A DNA stretch of 64,000 nucleotides, from assembly GCA_023428905.1 (NCBI GenBank), contig JAEYWP010000030.1, positions 248,001 to 312,000 on the forward strand. The letters are read 5' to 3'. How positions within the stretch are numbered: position 1 is the first letter of the stretch; each line of letters opens with the position of its first letter. The translations under genes and the position numbers were made by a program. Of this stretch, positions 34,414 through 43,079 are shown one piece after another. The notes beneath the pieces were generated by a model. The model saw only the letters and a program-made list of their open reading frames with translations. It was not told where the DNA came from and searched no databases. This DNA comes from Verrucomicrobiota bacterium. GTDB lineage: Bacteria > Verrucomicrobiota > Verrucomicrobiia > Opitutales > Opitutaceae.

Positions 34414-34785
34414 ATGAAAAACCTCTTTCTTCGCCTGGCTCTGGTCCTCGCTCTTTTTCTGCCCGCGTTGGTTTCGCGTGCGGAGGATCTCAACGCCGTG
34501 CGCGCCCGCCTTTCCCAGCGCATCCCGGCCATCGATGAGATGAAGACGCGCGGGGTGGTCGGCGAAAACAACCGTGGGCTGCTCGAGGCGCGCGGCAGCG
34601 GCGCCGACGAGAGCATCATCGCAGCGGAGAATAAGGATCGTCAGACCGTCTATGCCGCGTTGGCGCAACAGACCAACACCACCCCCGACCAGGTGGGCCG
34701 CGCCCGTGCGCGGCAGATCGCGCAGGGAAGCAGCACCGGGGTCTGGTTGCAGGATGGCCGCGGCGAGTGGAAGCAAAAGCAGTGA
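34414..34785 (+). CDS. YdbL-like periplasmic protein (DUF1318)
   Basis: A 123-residue protein with a signal peptide (residues 1-23, LFLRLALVLALFLPALVSRA). The mature part carries the DUF1318 pattern: RGVVGENNRGLLEARG, then AAENKDRQTVYAALAQQTNT, then VWLQDGRGEWKQK. YdbL is thought to assist the YdbH-YnbE bridge in lipid homeostasis of the outer membrane. It follows the YnbE-like gene after 19 bases, so both are probably one transcript. ATG 34414 begins the signal peptide. Confidence 0.85.
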   Translation: MKNLFLRLALVLALFLPALVSRAEDLNAVRARLSQRIPAIDEMKTRGVVGENNRGLLEARGSGADESIIAAENKDRQTVYAALAQQTNTTPDQVGRARARQIAQGSSTGVWLQDGRGEWKQKQ

Positions 34786-34848
34786 CGCGCCACTAGGGCG
34801 TGGCCTGATTGTCACGAGGCTCGACCCCAGCCGAGCCGGCCGGCGTGG

Positions 34849-35550
34849 TCAGAGCGGTTTGGTGCCGACGTGCAGCGCCACGATGCCGAAGGTCATCGGC
34901 TGCGCATGGACCTCCCCAAAGCCGGCCTCGACGAGTTCGCGTGAAAGCGCATCCCGGCCAGGGAAGGACTCGATCGTGTTGTTGAGGTATTCGTACGCTG
35001 CACGATCGCCGGTGAGTGCACCCGCCATCACCGGCAACACGCGCCGCAGGTAGAAAAAATAGAAGGGGCGGAACCAGCGGTAAGGCTGGGAGAACTCGAG
35101 GACGAAGACCCGTGCTCCCGGCTTCAGCACGCGGCGCATTTCCGAAAGCGCGCGGATGCGATCCGCCATGTTCCGAAGGCCAAACGAGATCGTGACGGCG
35201 TCAAACTGGTCTTCACGCAGCGGCAGGGCGAGCCCGTCACCCTGCTGAAAGGTGACGTTGTCGAAGCCCCGCATCTCTCGTTTCTTCAGCTCCGCCTCAT
35301 CCAGCATGGGCTGGCAGAAGTCCATCCCCAGGATGGTTGTATCCGGTGGGAGGGCACGTCCGAGGGAGAAGGCAACATCTCCGCTGCCGGTGGCGAGGTC
35401 GAGGATCGAACGCGGGTCGAGTGCCTTCACTGCCTTGACCAGCCGCCGCCTCCACCAGACGTCGATGCCGCCGCTGAGCAGCCGGTTGGCCACGTCATAG
35501 CGGCGCGCGATGCGCGCAAACATCGAATTGACGGCGACAGGATCAGGCAT
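34849..35550 (-). CDS. ubiE: demethylmenaquinone/ubiquinone C-methyltransferase
   Basis: A 233-residue SAM-dependent methyltransferase of the UbiE/MenG family, performing the last C-methylation of menaquinone (or the middle one of ubiquinone). Family signatures are FARIARRYDVANRLLSGGID, the SAM loop DLATGSGDVAF, FGLRNMADRIRALSEMRRVL and LEFSQPYRWFRPFYFFYL. ATG 35550 (MPDPVAVNSMF) is preferred over a TTG 12 bases upstream. Which quinone is made cannot be told from the sequence; in many Verrucomicrobiota it is menaquinone. It is convergent with the YdbL-like gene. Confidence 0.94.
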   Translation of the reverse strand: MPDPVAVNSMFARIARRYDVANRLLSGGIDVWWRRRLVKAVKALDPRSILDLATGSGDVAFSLGRALPPDTTILGMDFCQPMLDEAELKKREMRGFDNVTFQQGDGLALPLREDQFDAVTISFGLRNMADRIRALSEMRRVLKPGARVFVLEFSQPYRWFRPFYFFYLRRVLPVMAGALTGDRAAYEYLNNTIESFPGRDALSRELVEAGFGEVHAQPMTFGIVALHVGTKPL

Positions 35551-35703
35551 GAAGGGTGACAAGTGTGTGGCGGGAGGCGGTCACCTAGCGAGACGAAAGG
35601 CGGTGAGGGCATCCCCTGGCGGGCACGCTTCGGAGGCCCGCGCGGAGGCGGCTAACCGCGGGCCGAATGACGCGGCCGGGACGCGCCGGCACGTCCTGCG
35701 GGG

Positions 35704-37302
35704 TCATTCCGGCGTGGGTGTGCCGCGGAACCGCTCCACCACCCAGGCCGAGATGGTCCGCTCCGGATTTGCCACCACCTCGCGGGTGATTGCATACCGC
35801 TGGGGCTCCCCTTCCCGTGCGAGCAGCTTAAGTCCGTGGTGAAAGTTGCGGAATTTCTCCTCACACAGCGCGCGGATGGTTTTGTCCTTGGCCAGGCTCT
35901 CCTCGATCAGCGCGCTGACCGCACCCTCGTCAAAGTCGAGGTCGAAGCCGTGCTCACGCTTGAAGCGTTCAGAAAAGGCCGCCACCTCGGCCCGGAGGAT
36001 GTCGCGCTGGCGTTCCGCGTTCTCCCGGAGCAGTTGCTGCAGCTGGCCTTCCGGGGCGGCGACCGTGCCCGCGTCCACCCGAAACGCCTTGATGCCGGTG
36101 GACGGCAGCTCGAACTTGAAGCCGCGAAACACCCGCTCGAGAACGGTCATGAGCCCGCGCGCTCCCGTGCTTTCCCGATGCGCCCGGCGTGCCACCTCGG
36201 AGACGGCATCCGCCGTCATGTCGAAATCGATACCGTACCCGGCGAAGTCGGCGCGGTATTGCGCGAGGATGCTGCCTTCGGAAGTGAGGAGGATCTGCTC
36301 CAGGTCAGGTGCGCCGAGCGCCTGGCAGGCGACCCGCACGGGAAGGCGGCCGACGAACTCCGGTTCCATCCCGTAGTCGATGATGTCGCGCGAGTGGGCG
36401 AGACGCAGGAAGTCGCTGTCCTGTTCAGGCCGCGACCCCTCGGCGGCGGCGGCAGAACCAAAGCCGATGTGCCCGCTCTGGACGCGTCGTTTCACCTGCT
36501 CGGCCAGCTTGTCGAAGGCGCCACTGACGATAAAGAGGATGTGTCGGGTATTGATGGTGCGGCGACGCGGTTTGCCGGTGCGCTGCAGGTCCATCATGGC
36601 CTGCATCTGGGCGGCGATGTCGGTCTGGCTCTGCAGGTTGACATCGGTTTCCTCCATCAGCTTGAGGAGGTTGATCTGCACCCCTCGGCCAGATACATCC
36701 CGTCCTCCGGAGCCCGTGCTGGAAGAGGTCGCGATCTTGTCGATTTCGTCGATGTAAACGATGCCGTACTGAGCGAGCTCGACGTCACCGTTGGCCGCCT
36801 TGACGAGGTCCCGCACGAGGTCCTCGACGTCACCCCCGACGTAACCGGTCTCCGAAAACTTCGTCGCATCCGCCTTCACGAAGGGCACGCCGATGAGGCG
36901 GGCGATGCAGCGCATGAGGTAGGTCTTCCCGACGCCGGTCGGGCCGAGCAGCAGAATGTTCTGCTTGGCGTAGTCGCGATCACGTAAGTCAGGGTTTTCG
37001 ATGCACTGCCGGACGTGATTATAATGATCACAAATCGCCACGGAGAGCACCTTCTTGGCCTCCGCCTGCTGGATCACGAAACGGTCGAGATAATCCCGGA
37101 TCTCCCGCGGCTTGAGGTTGAACTCACGGATGCGCTTAAGTGCCTCTGCGTTATCCGTATCGGGTGGCGGCGTATCTCCCCGGGAGCCGCCGTCCGACGC
37201 CGGTCCGGAAGGAAAGAACGCCCGAAAAGGGGAACCTTTTAGGAGGTCCCGAATCTCTTTAGGCAGTTGTCCCATCGGATCTTGCGCATCTTTTTCACTC
37301 AT
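35704..37302 (-). CDS. ClpX-like AAA+ unfoldase without zinc-binding domain
   Basis: A 532-residue AAA+ ATPase of the ClpX type. Walker A is GPTGVGKT, Walker B IVYIDEIDKIA, the pore loop GYVG, and a ClpP-docking loop GHIGFG is present. Sensor motifs GRLPVR and GARGL follow in order. The N-terminal zinc-binding domain of canonical ClpX is missing; instead ~60 residues rich in Pro and charged residues (FFPSGPASDGGSRGD) lead into the ATPase. A C-terminal extension of about 110 residues, absent from ClpX, ends in FRGTPTPE. It may act with ClpP but with different adaptors and substrates. It is divergent from the HU/IHF gene, 94 bases away. Confidence 0.85.
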   Translation of the reverse strand: MSEKDAQDPMGQLPKEIRDLLKGSPFRAFFPSGPASDGGSRGDTPPPDTDNAEALKRIREFNLKPREIRDYLDRFVIQQAEAKKVLSVAICDHYNHVRQCIENPDLRDRDYAKQNILLLGPTGVGKTYLMRCIARLIGVPFVKADATKFSETGYVGGDVEDLVRDLVKAANGDVELAQYGIVYIDEIDKIATSSSTGSGGRDVSGRGVQINLLKLMEETDVNLQSQTDIAAQMQAMMDLQRTGKPRRRTINTRHILFIVSGAFDKLAEQVKRRVQSGHIGFGSAAAAEGSRPEQDSDFLRLAHSRDIIDYGMEPEFVGRLPVRVACQALGAPDLEQILLTSEGSILAQYRADFAGYGIDFDMTADAVSEVARRAHRESTGARGLMTVLERVFRGFKFELPSTGIKAFRVDAGTVAAPEGQLQQLLRENAERQRDILRAEVAAFSERFKREHGFDLDFDEGAVSALIEESLAKDKTIRALCEEKFRNFHHGLKLLAREGEPQRYAITREVVANPERTISAWVVERFRGTPTPE

Positions 37303-37329
37303 TTTTTATGGGAAAACAGGTCTTGCGAG

Positions 37330-37358
37330 TTGACGTAATGCTTGAATTGCAAATTACT
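37330..37358 (+). promoter_or_regulatory. possible promoter of the HU/IHF gene
   Basis: TTGACG (37330-37335) and ATTACT (37353-37358) are 17 bases apart; the -35 box is good and the -10 box matches only partly. AAGGA (37384-37388) lies eight bases before ATG 37397 as ribosome-binding site. Confidence 0.4.
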
Positions 37359-37396
37359 TAGGCAATCGAATCTGGAGAAGAAAAAGGATCCCCACC

Positions 37397-37705
37397 ATGT
37401 CCACGAATCTAACAAAACGCGAAATCGTCCTCGAAATTTACGAAAAGACCGGGTTCCCGCAGAAGGAGGTGGTGGCGACGGTTCAGATGACGCTCGACAT
37501 CATCATGAAGGCGCTGGCGGAAGGGCGTAATGTCGAGCTCCGCAATTTCGGCGTGCTCGAGGTCCAGAAGCGGAAATCGCGCATCGGCCGCAACCCGAAC
37601 AAGCCGGAGGCCGAGGTGGTGATTCCGGAGCGCGCGGTCGTGAAGTTCAAGTCCGGCAAGATTCTCAAGCAGCTGCTCAAGAAGCTGGATATTCAGGCGC
37701 TCTAG
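37397..37705 (+). CDS. HU/IHF-family DNA-binding protein
   Basis: A 102-residue nucleoid-associated protein that bends DNA as a dimer. The family signature is NFGVLEVQKRKSRIGRNPNK then PEAEVVIPERAVVKFKSGK, with the Pro at the tip of the DNA-binding arm. The N-terminal half MSTNLTKREIVLEIYEKTG is close to both HU and IHF subunits, which I cannot separate by eye. A good terminator follows. The gene has its own promoter region shared with the divergent ClpX-like gene. It does not form an operon with hisS, because the terminator separates them. Confidence 0.95.
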   Translation: MSTNLTKREIVLEIYEKTGFPQKEVVATVQMTLDIIMKALAEGRNVELRNFGVLEVQKRKSRIGRNPNKPEAEVVIPERAVVKFKSGKILKQLLKKLDIQAL

Positions 37706-37723
37706 GCGCTCGAATCGTTTCCC

Positions 37724-37751
37724 AGCCGGGGCCTTTGGGTCCCGGCTTTTT
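37724..37751 (+). terminator. intrinsic terminator of the HU/IHF gene
   Basis: A 7-bp stem (AGCCGGG/CCCGGCT) encloses a 10-base loop and is followed by TTTTT. It lies 18 bases after the stop codon. Confidence 0.88.
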
Positions 37752-37828
37752 AGTGTCCGGGCCGGCGTTTGAGTGGGCACATTTTCGGTTCGCCCTCCCG
37801 GGAGGGCCTTTGCAAGGTTCGGCCCTTC

Positions 37829-39151
37829 ATGGCCACCTTCCAAACGCTTCCCGGTTTCCGTGAGTTTTATCCCGACGCTCTCGCGCGCCGGAACCATCTT
37901 TTCCGGATCTGGAGGCAGACCGCCCATGCGTTTGGCTTTTCTGAATACGATGCCCCCGTTCTCGAACCGCTCGAACTTTACAAGACGAAGTCCGGCGACG
38001 AGATCGAGGCCCAGCTTTTCAGCTTCACGGACAAGGGGGGACGCGAGGTTGCGCTGCGCCCGGAGATGACGCCCACGGTGTGCCGGCTGGTGGGAGAGAA
38101 AGCCGCCACCCTCAAGCGCCCGATCAAATGGTTCAGCATCGCCGAGTTCTACCGCTACGAGCGGATGCAGAAGGGGCGCGGGCGCTGTTTCTTCCAGTTC
38201 AATGCTGACATCTTCGGCGAGGCGGGGGTGGAGGCGGAGACGGAATTGATTTCACTGCTCACCCAATGCCTCTGCGCGTTCGGCCTGACGGAGCAGGACT
38301 TTTATGTGCGTCTCAGCGACCGAAACCTCTGGTTCTATTACCTGGAGGCGCTGGGATTGGATGAGGCGCGCACGCGCGGCATCCTCAGCGCGGTCGATCG
38401 GTATGAAAAACTGGGAGACGATGCCTTCAAGGTTTACGAGGAGCAGTTTGGAGCCCTGGCTCCCGAACTGAAGGCGCGGGTCCTGTCGTTCCTCGCCATC
38501 ACGTCAATCGAGGCCCTCGAGGCCGCGCTGGCCACGGTCGGCGGGGAGAAGCTGACGGCGCGGCTCGCTGACTGGCGCAAGTTGCTGGGGGCGCTCGACG
38601 CCATGGGGCTGGGACGGTTTATCCAGGTCGATCTCGGCGTCGTCCGCGGACTGGCCTACTACACGGGCTTTGTTTTTGAGGCGTTTGATCGGAAGGGCGA
38701 ATTGCGCGCGCTCGCCGGTGGTGGCCGTTATGACAACCTCGTCGGCAAACTCGGATACGCGGAGTTGCCGGCCGTGGGTTTCGCCATTGGAGACATGACC
38801 TTCTCGCTCTTGCTCGAACAGCGGGGACTCATGCCCGCGTTTGTGCAGGCGCCCGACGTGTATGCGGTGATCGGGGGCGAGAAGGAGCGCCTGGCCGCCT
38901 TTGGGGATATTCATGCCCTGCGAGCGTCGGGCTTCCGGGTCGAGTATCCGATGAAGGACGTCGCCTTCGGCAAGCAGTTCAAGGCGGCGGCCGAGTCGGG
39001 CGCGAAGCTGGCACTGATCTACGGGGGAGACGAGCTGGCCAAGGGTGTGGTGAAGGTGCGAAACCTCTCCGACCGTTCGGAGATGGAGATTCCGAAAACG
39101 CAGGTCGTCGCAACGGTACGCGATTTCCTGACCGGCGAGCACGAGCACTGA
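37829..39151 (+). CDS. hisS: histidyl-tRNA synthetase
   Basis: A class II aminoacyl-tRNA synthetase of 440 residues that charges tRNA-His. Motif 2 is YRYERMQKGRGRCFFQFNAD. The histidine-binding loop is GVVRGLAYYTGFVFE and motif 3 is GGGRYDNLVGKL then VGFAIGDM. The C-terminal ~90 residues (VYAVIGGEKERLAAFG) are the anticodon-binding domain, so this is HisS and not the HisZ-type regulatory subunit, which usually lacks it. ATG 37829 (MATFQTLPGF) fits the family start better than upstream codons. The PGFREFYPD segment near the N-terminus is typical. Confidence 0.94.
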   Translation: MATFQTLPGFREFYPDALARRNHLFRIWRQTAHAFGFSEYDAPVLEPLELYKTKSGDEIEAQLFSFTDKGGREVALRPEMTPTVCRLVGEKAATLKRPIKWFSIAEFYRYERMQKGRGRCFFQFNADIFGEAGVEAETELISLLTQCLCAFGLTEQDFYVRLSDRNLWFYYLEALGLDEARTRGILSAVDRYEKLGDDAFKVYEEQFGALAPELKARVLSFLAITSIEALEAALATVGGEKLTARLADWRKLLGALDAMGLGRFIQVDLGVVRGLAYYTGFVFEAFDRKGELRALAGGGRYDNLVGKLGYAELPAVGFAIGDMTFSLLLEQRGLMPAFVQAPDVYAVIGGEKERLAAFGDIHALRASGFRVEYPMKDVAFGKQFKAAAESGAKLALIYGGDELAKGVVKVRNLSDRSEMEIPKTQVVATVRDFLTGEHEH

Positions 39152-39238
39152 GCGCTGCGCGGTACCGCGTGCCGTCTTCGCGCTCCGCGTGAGGTGCGCC
39201 CGCGACGCCGAGAGCGGCCCGGGGGCGTCTCCCTCCCC

Positions 39239-39643
39239 TCACAGGTTGCCGGGACCGAACGCTGCCGGTAGCAGCGCGTCGAGGGTGGTTTCGATCTGAT
39301 CGTCGCTCTGGCAGTTTGAGATCACCACGGCTTCGGGCCCGAACTCATTGATCACCTGGCGGCAGGCTCCGCAGGGCGGGGTGGCGGTGGGGGTGGGGGT
39401 GAACACGGCCACACAGCGGATGCGGGATTCGCCGGCGGCAACGGCGGTGAAGATCGCGGTGCGTTCCGCGCAGTTGCAGAGGCCGTAGGATGCATTCTCG
39501 ACGTTGCAGCCGGAGTAGATCTTTCCCGATCCAGCCAGGACCGCCGCACCGACGGCAAAGTTTGAATACGGGGCGTAGGCCCGGTTCGCGGCGGCGCGGG
39601 CGGCGCGCTGGACTTTGTTGCGGAGGGCGGCGGTGAGTTTCAT
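39239..39643 (-). CDS. cdd: cytidine deaminase
   Basis: A 134-residue zinc enzyme that converts cytidine and deoxycytidine to uridine and deoxyuridine in pyrimidine salvage. The active site is intact: CNCAERTAIF with Cys/Glu and PPCGACRQV with the two Cys ligands. The nucleoside loop YAPYSNFAVGAAVLA is typical of homotetrameric short-form enzymes. ATG 39643 begins MKLTAALRN; an upstream ATG would add unusual residues. It is convergent with hisS and lies 81 bases before the S9 peptidase gene end on the same strand. Confidence 0.93.
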   Translation of the reverse strand: MKLTAALRNKVQRAARAAANRAYAPYSNFAVGAAVLAGSGKIYSGCNVENASYGLCNCAERTAIFTAVAAGESRIRCVAVFTPTPTATPPCGACRQVINEFGPEAVVISNCQSDDQIETTLDALLPAAFGPGNL

Positions 39644-39724
39644 GTCAGCCCTTTTCGGTGATGCGGAGGCGGGTGGCAACCCTCGCAAGGGCGGGATGCC
39701 CTCTGAACCGGATGAGACTGGGCG

Positions 39725-41992
39725 TCATTGCCCCACCGGCCCGATGAAACGCTGGAAGAACTCGTCCATGCGTACCAGCCGGTCAATCCGCTGCGCGGGA
39801 TCGCCGCTCCGGACCCATTCGTGGTTCGCCCCCGGATAGCGGACGTATTCCACCGGGCTCCCCAGCACCTTGAGCGACTTGTAGAGCATCTCGCTCTGGA
39901 TCACGCCCGCGCGGAGATCCGCGTCCCCGTGGATGATGAGGAGCGGTGTGAGGATCTTCTGCACGTGGGAAAGCGGGGACTGGGCATTGAGGATGGCGCG
40001 TACTTCGGGCTGCCACGGGTATCCACCAAAATCGTACGGCACGAGTCTCCAGGCGTTTCCCTCGCCAAAGAACACGGAGAGTTCGTAGACCCCGCGCTGG
40101 GCCACCGCGGCCTTGAAACGGCGGTCCTGAGTGATCAGCCAGACGGTCAGGTAGCCTCCGTAGCTCCCACCGGCCACGACCTGGCGGTTGGCGTCCACCC
40201 ACGGGCTGGCCGCGGCGGCTTCGGCGGCGGCCAGAACGTCCTGACCGGGGCCGGGAGCCCAGTTGCGAAAGGTCTCACGCTGGAAGGCGATGCCATAACC
40301 GGAGGAGCCGCGCGGATTGCAATACACGATGCCGTAACCGCGCGCGGTGAAATACTGGAACTCGTGCCAGGTGGTGGGATCGGCCGGACCCCACATGGCG
40401 TGCGGACCGCCGTGGATCTGGACGAGGAGCGGGTGCCGGCGACCACCTTCTGGGGCGGAGGGTCGCATGACCCAGGACTCGATTTGCAGGCCGTCGGGGG
40501 TGGCGATCTCGCGGCGCTCGGGGGTGGACAGGATCTTGCCCTTCAGCCACTCGGCATTGTGCGCAGTGAGGGCGACCGCTTCTTCCGCCTTCGGCGTGGT
40601 GAGGTACAACTCGTAGGGGTTGGACGGGCGGCTGACGACCGCGGCGAGGCCGGTGGCGGCAAAGTCGAACGCGACAAAATGGTGGCTGAAGTTGGTCAGG
40701 CGCTCGGGACGCCCGCCGGCGGCGGCGACGCGATGAAGCGGTTGGGCGCCATTGCTGGGCGCGATGAAATACAGGTATTGGCTGTCTGGAGACCAACGGA
40801 AGGCGCTGACGCTCCGGTCCAGCTGGGTGGTCAGGAAGCGGCGGGCGCCGCCCTGAGTGGGAAGCACGCAGAGCACGGCGTGGCCGTAGCCGGATTGGGA
40901 GACGTCGGTGGCCAGGTAACCAATCAGGCTTCCGTCCGGCGAAACCTGCGGCGCGGTGTAGGCGAACTGTTCGTCGTGCAGCAGCCGCTTCATCGGCCCG
41001 CCGGCGGGCCCGACCATCCACAAGTCCCGCTCTAGGATGCGGTCCGGGTGTTCGCTCACCTCGACGTCGCCACTGAAGAGGATCTGCAGCCCGCTCGGCG
41101 AGGCGTACCAGTCCGCATCCTGATAGCTTGCAAAGCCGGGGGTGAGCGGGACGGGCACGGCGCCCTCGGCTGCATCGATGACGTAGAGGTGGGTGAAGGC
41201 TTCGGTGGGCTCGAGGTCGTGTTCGCCGAGAAATTCGAGCCGATTGGTCACGCGCGGCGTTCCCGCCGCCTCATTGCGCGCGAGCCACTCTCGTTTCTCC
41301 TGAAGGGTACCATCCGCCTTGGGAGCCGGCGCGGACGGGTCCTCTTTCCGCCGTGCCGAGCGGCTGCCCCAGTTTTGCGTGTCGCCGAAGCGGCGGCCGG
41401 GGCGTTCGGTCAGCCATTGGATGGTGCTGGACGAGGTCACGACTTCCAGTTCGCGGCGTGCCTCCGCCAGGCTGAGGGTGGCGGTGAAAAGCAGGCGCGT
41501 TCCGTCGGGCGACCAACGTGGCCGATCGGCGCCCAGATGAAAGCGGGTCACTGGATACGGATCGCCGCCCCCCGCAGGGCCAAGGGGAAGGATCCACAGC
41601 TGCGGTTTGTCCCGTTCTGTTCGCACAAAGGCGATGCGATCGCCTGAGGGATGCCAGGCCGGGTTGCGCGCATCCGCGTCGCCCCGGGTCAGTTGACGTG
41701 GTGGGGTCCGGGGCCTGAGGCCGGCGAGCCACAGTTGCGTGCGGTAAACGTACTCCCCGGGCCGGTCGCCTTCCTCGATCGCCTTCACGGTGTAGACGAC
41801 CTGGGTCCCGTCCGGCGAGACTTCGGGAGAGCCGATCTCCCGAATCTTCAGGAGATCGCTCGCCGTGACCAGGGTTTCGGCCCGGCCGTGGAGCAAGCTT
41901 GCGCAGGAGCCGAGAGCGACGCCGAGCCAGAAGATCGCGCGGAGGCCGAACGATCGGAAGGGGAGGGCGGAATCCGGGCGGAAGCTAGACAC
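39725..41992 (-). CDS. exported S9 serine peptidase (dipeptidyl/acylaminoacyl peptidase type)
   Basis: A 755-residue serine peptidase. The N-terminus has a hydrophobic signal (FGLRAIFWLGVALGSCAS) whose LGSC could also be a lipobox, so surface attachment is possible. A beta-propeller follows (repeats such as VSPDGTQVVYT, SPDGTRLLFTA, SPDSQYLYFI), then an alpha/beta-hydrolase domain from about residue 500. The catalytic Ser is in GGSYGGYLTVW, the Asp in IIHGDADLRAG and the His in GANHEWVRS, all in order. It starts with GTG 41992, as no ATG precedes the signal peptide. Probable job: cleaving small peptides in the periplasm. Confidence 0.9.
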   Translation of the reverse strand: MSSFRPDSALPFRSFGLRAIFWLGVALGSCASLLHGRAETLVTASDLLKIREIGSPEVSPDGTQVVYTVKAIEEGDRPGEYVYRTQLWLAGLRPRTPPRQLTRGDADARNPAWHPSGDRIAFVRTERDKPQLWILPLGPAGGGDPYPVTRFHLGADRPRWSPDGTRLLFTATLSLAEARRELEVVTSSSTIQWLTERPGRRFGDTQNWGSRSARRKEDPSAPAPKADGTLQEKREWLARNEAAGTPRVTNRLEFLGEHDLEPTEAFTHLYVIDAAEGAVPVPLTPGFASYQDADWYASPSGLQILFSGDVEVSEHPDRILERDLWMVGPAGGPMKRLLHDEQFAYTAPQVSPDGSLIGYLATDVSQSGYGHAVLCVLPTQGGARRFLTTQLDRSVSAFRWSPDSQYLYFIAPSNGAQPLHRVAAAGGRPERLTNFSHHFVAFDFAATGLAAVVSRPSNPYELYLTTPKAEEAVALTAHNAEWLKGKILSTPERREIATPDGLQIESWVMRPSAPEGGRRHPLLVQIHGGPHAMWGPADPTTWHEFQYFTARGYGIVYCNPRGSSGYGIAFQRETFRNWAPGPGQDVLAAAEAAAASPWVDANRQVVAGGSYGGYLTVWLITQDRRFKAAVAQRGVYELSVFFGEGNAWRLVPYDFGGYPWQPEVRAILNAQSPLSHVQKILTPLLIIHGDADLRAGVIQSEMLYKSLKVLGSPVEYVRYPGANHEWVRSGDPAQRIDRLVRMDEFFQRFIGPVGQ

Positions 41993-42088
41993 GTGGCGGC
42001 GTGAAGCAGTGAAGTCCGATGGCAGGGCTGCGTCGAGCAGAAGGATGGGGCGGAAAAGCGCTTGGCGGGAGGCGTAGCGGCACTGGTG

Positions 42089-42682
42089 TCAGCGCGTGAG
42101 ATGACCCGCGCCGACGCAGTCCTCGATCATCCGGGCAGCATACGCCCAGAGTGCGGTCGAACCCTCGGCGATGTGTTGGTTGCGGGCGATCACCCGGTCG
42201 CTGGTCACGCCGTGGCGTTGCCAGGCTGCGCCCTGCGTGAGGCAGTTGAGAAGCATCGGTTGAAAGCGGTCCACCGCGGTGGCGAACTTCGCCTCGGGCG
42301 TCGCCTTCTCCTCGAACTCATCCCACAAACCGCGGATCTCCGCGGCCTGGTCGGCGGGGAGCAGGCCGAAGATACGGTCTGCGGCGAGCGCCTCGCGCTC
42401 ATGCTGGTCGGCCATCCGCGCAGTGTCGTAGGCAAAGGTATCGCCCGCATCGATCTCCACCAGATCGTGGATGATGAGCATCTTGAGGACGCGCAGTAGG
42501 TTCAGGTCCGCAACGTTGGCATGCTCCGCGAGGATGATGGCCATCAGGGTGAGGTGCCAGGAGTGTTCCGCATCGTTTTCGGGGCGGCGGTCGCTCACTA
42601 CCAGCGTCTGGCGGAGGATCGTCTTCAACTTGTCCACTTCGGCGATGAACCGGACCTGTTGAGCAAGGCGTTCGAGATTCAT
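42089..42682 (-). CDS. HD-domain phosphohydrolase (YfbR/HDDC2-like)
   Basis: A 197-residue metal-dependent phosphohydrolase related to YfbR, a 5'-deoxyribonucleotidase. The metal ligands are the His in NDAEHSWHLTL, the HD pair in MLIIHDLVEIDAGD, and a distal Asp in FATAVDRFQPM. Proteins of this size and pattern hydrolyse nucleoside monophosphates. ATG 42682 (MNLERLAQQ) starts the fold; the frame reaches 42814 but that part has repeat-like, non-coding composition. It sits 96 bases from the S9 peptidase gene on the same strand. Confidence 0.87.
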   Translation of the reverse strand: MNLERLAQQVRFIAEVDKLKTILRQTLVVSDRRPENDAEHSWHLTLMAIILAEHANVADLNLLRVLKMLIIHDLVEIDAGDTFAYDTARMADQHEREALAADRIFGLLPADQAAEIRGLWDEFEEKATPEAKFATAVDRFQPMLLNCLTQGAAWQRHGVTSDRVIARNQHIAEGSTALWAYAARMIEDCVGAGHLTR

Positions 42683-43079
42683 GGGAGAACCATGGCAGGC
42701 GGCCGGTACAGGAGGAGGAAATTTTCTGCAGGTTTTGCGCGTCCAGCGGGGTGGTGTCAGGCGACCGGGGGGGCGCGCAGGAGGCGAAGTGGGGTGAGCG
42801 TGCGAGTGGATCAAGACGGTTACCTCCGAATCCGTGTGCCTCCGCCTTCATCCGTGGTGACGACTCTGAACCACGAATGGACACGATGACACGAATAGGG
42901 AGAGGGAGCTGGGTCGCTTGGGCCGAGTTTGTGCCCATTCGTGGATTCCTCCTAGAGCCGGTGTGACCTGGGATGGAGACGGAGGACCGAGCGCGTATTG
43001 GCGCCGGGGGCGCGGGTCTGCAGCCGAAACCTTTTCCTTGCCCCCTCGCTTCGGGCACCTTTCGCTGCCCCTTTCCCAC
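42683..43079. other. gene-free stretch between HD hydrolase and serA
   Basis: A 397-base gap between divergent genes. It should hold promoters in both directions, but I could not assign boxes. Its centre (about 42827-42950) is the dispersed intergenic repeat, locus B. Confidence 0.6.
42827..42950. repeat. dispersed intergenic repeat, locus B
   Basis: TTCATCCGTGGT (42848-42859) faces its inverted relative CCACGAATGGACACG (42871-42885), which runs on into ATGACACGAAT. A third piece, CCATTCGTGGAT, follows near 42936. The text matches locus A (3877-3929) and locus C (62501-62527). Confidence 0.55.
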
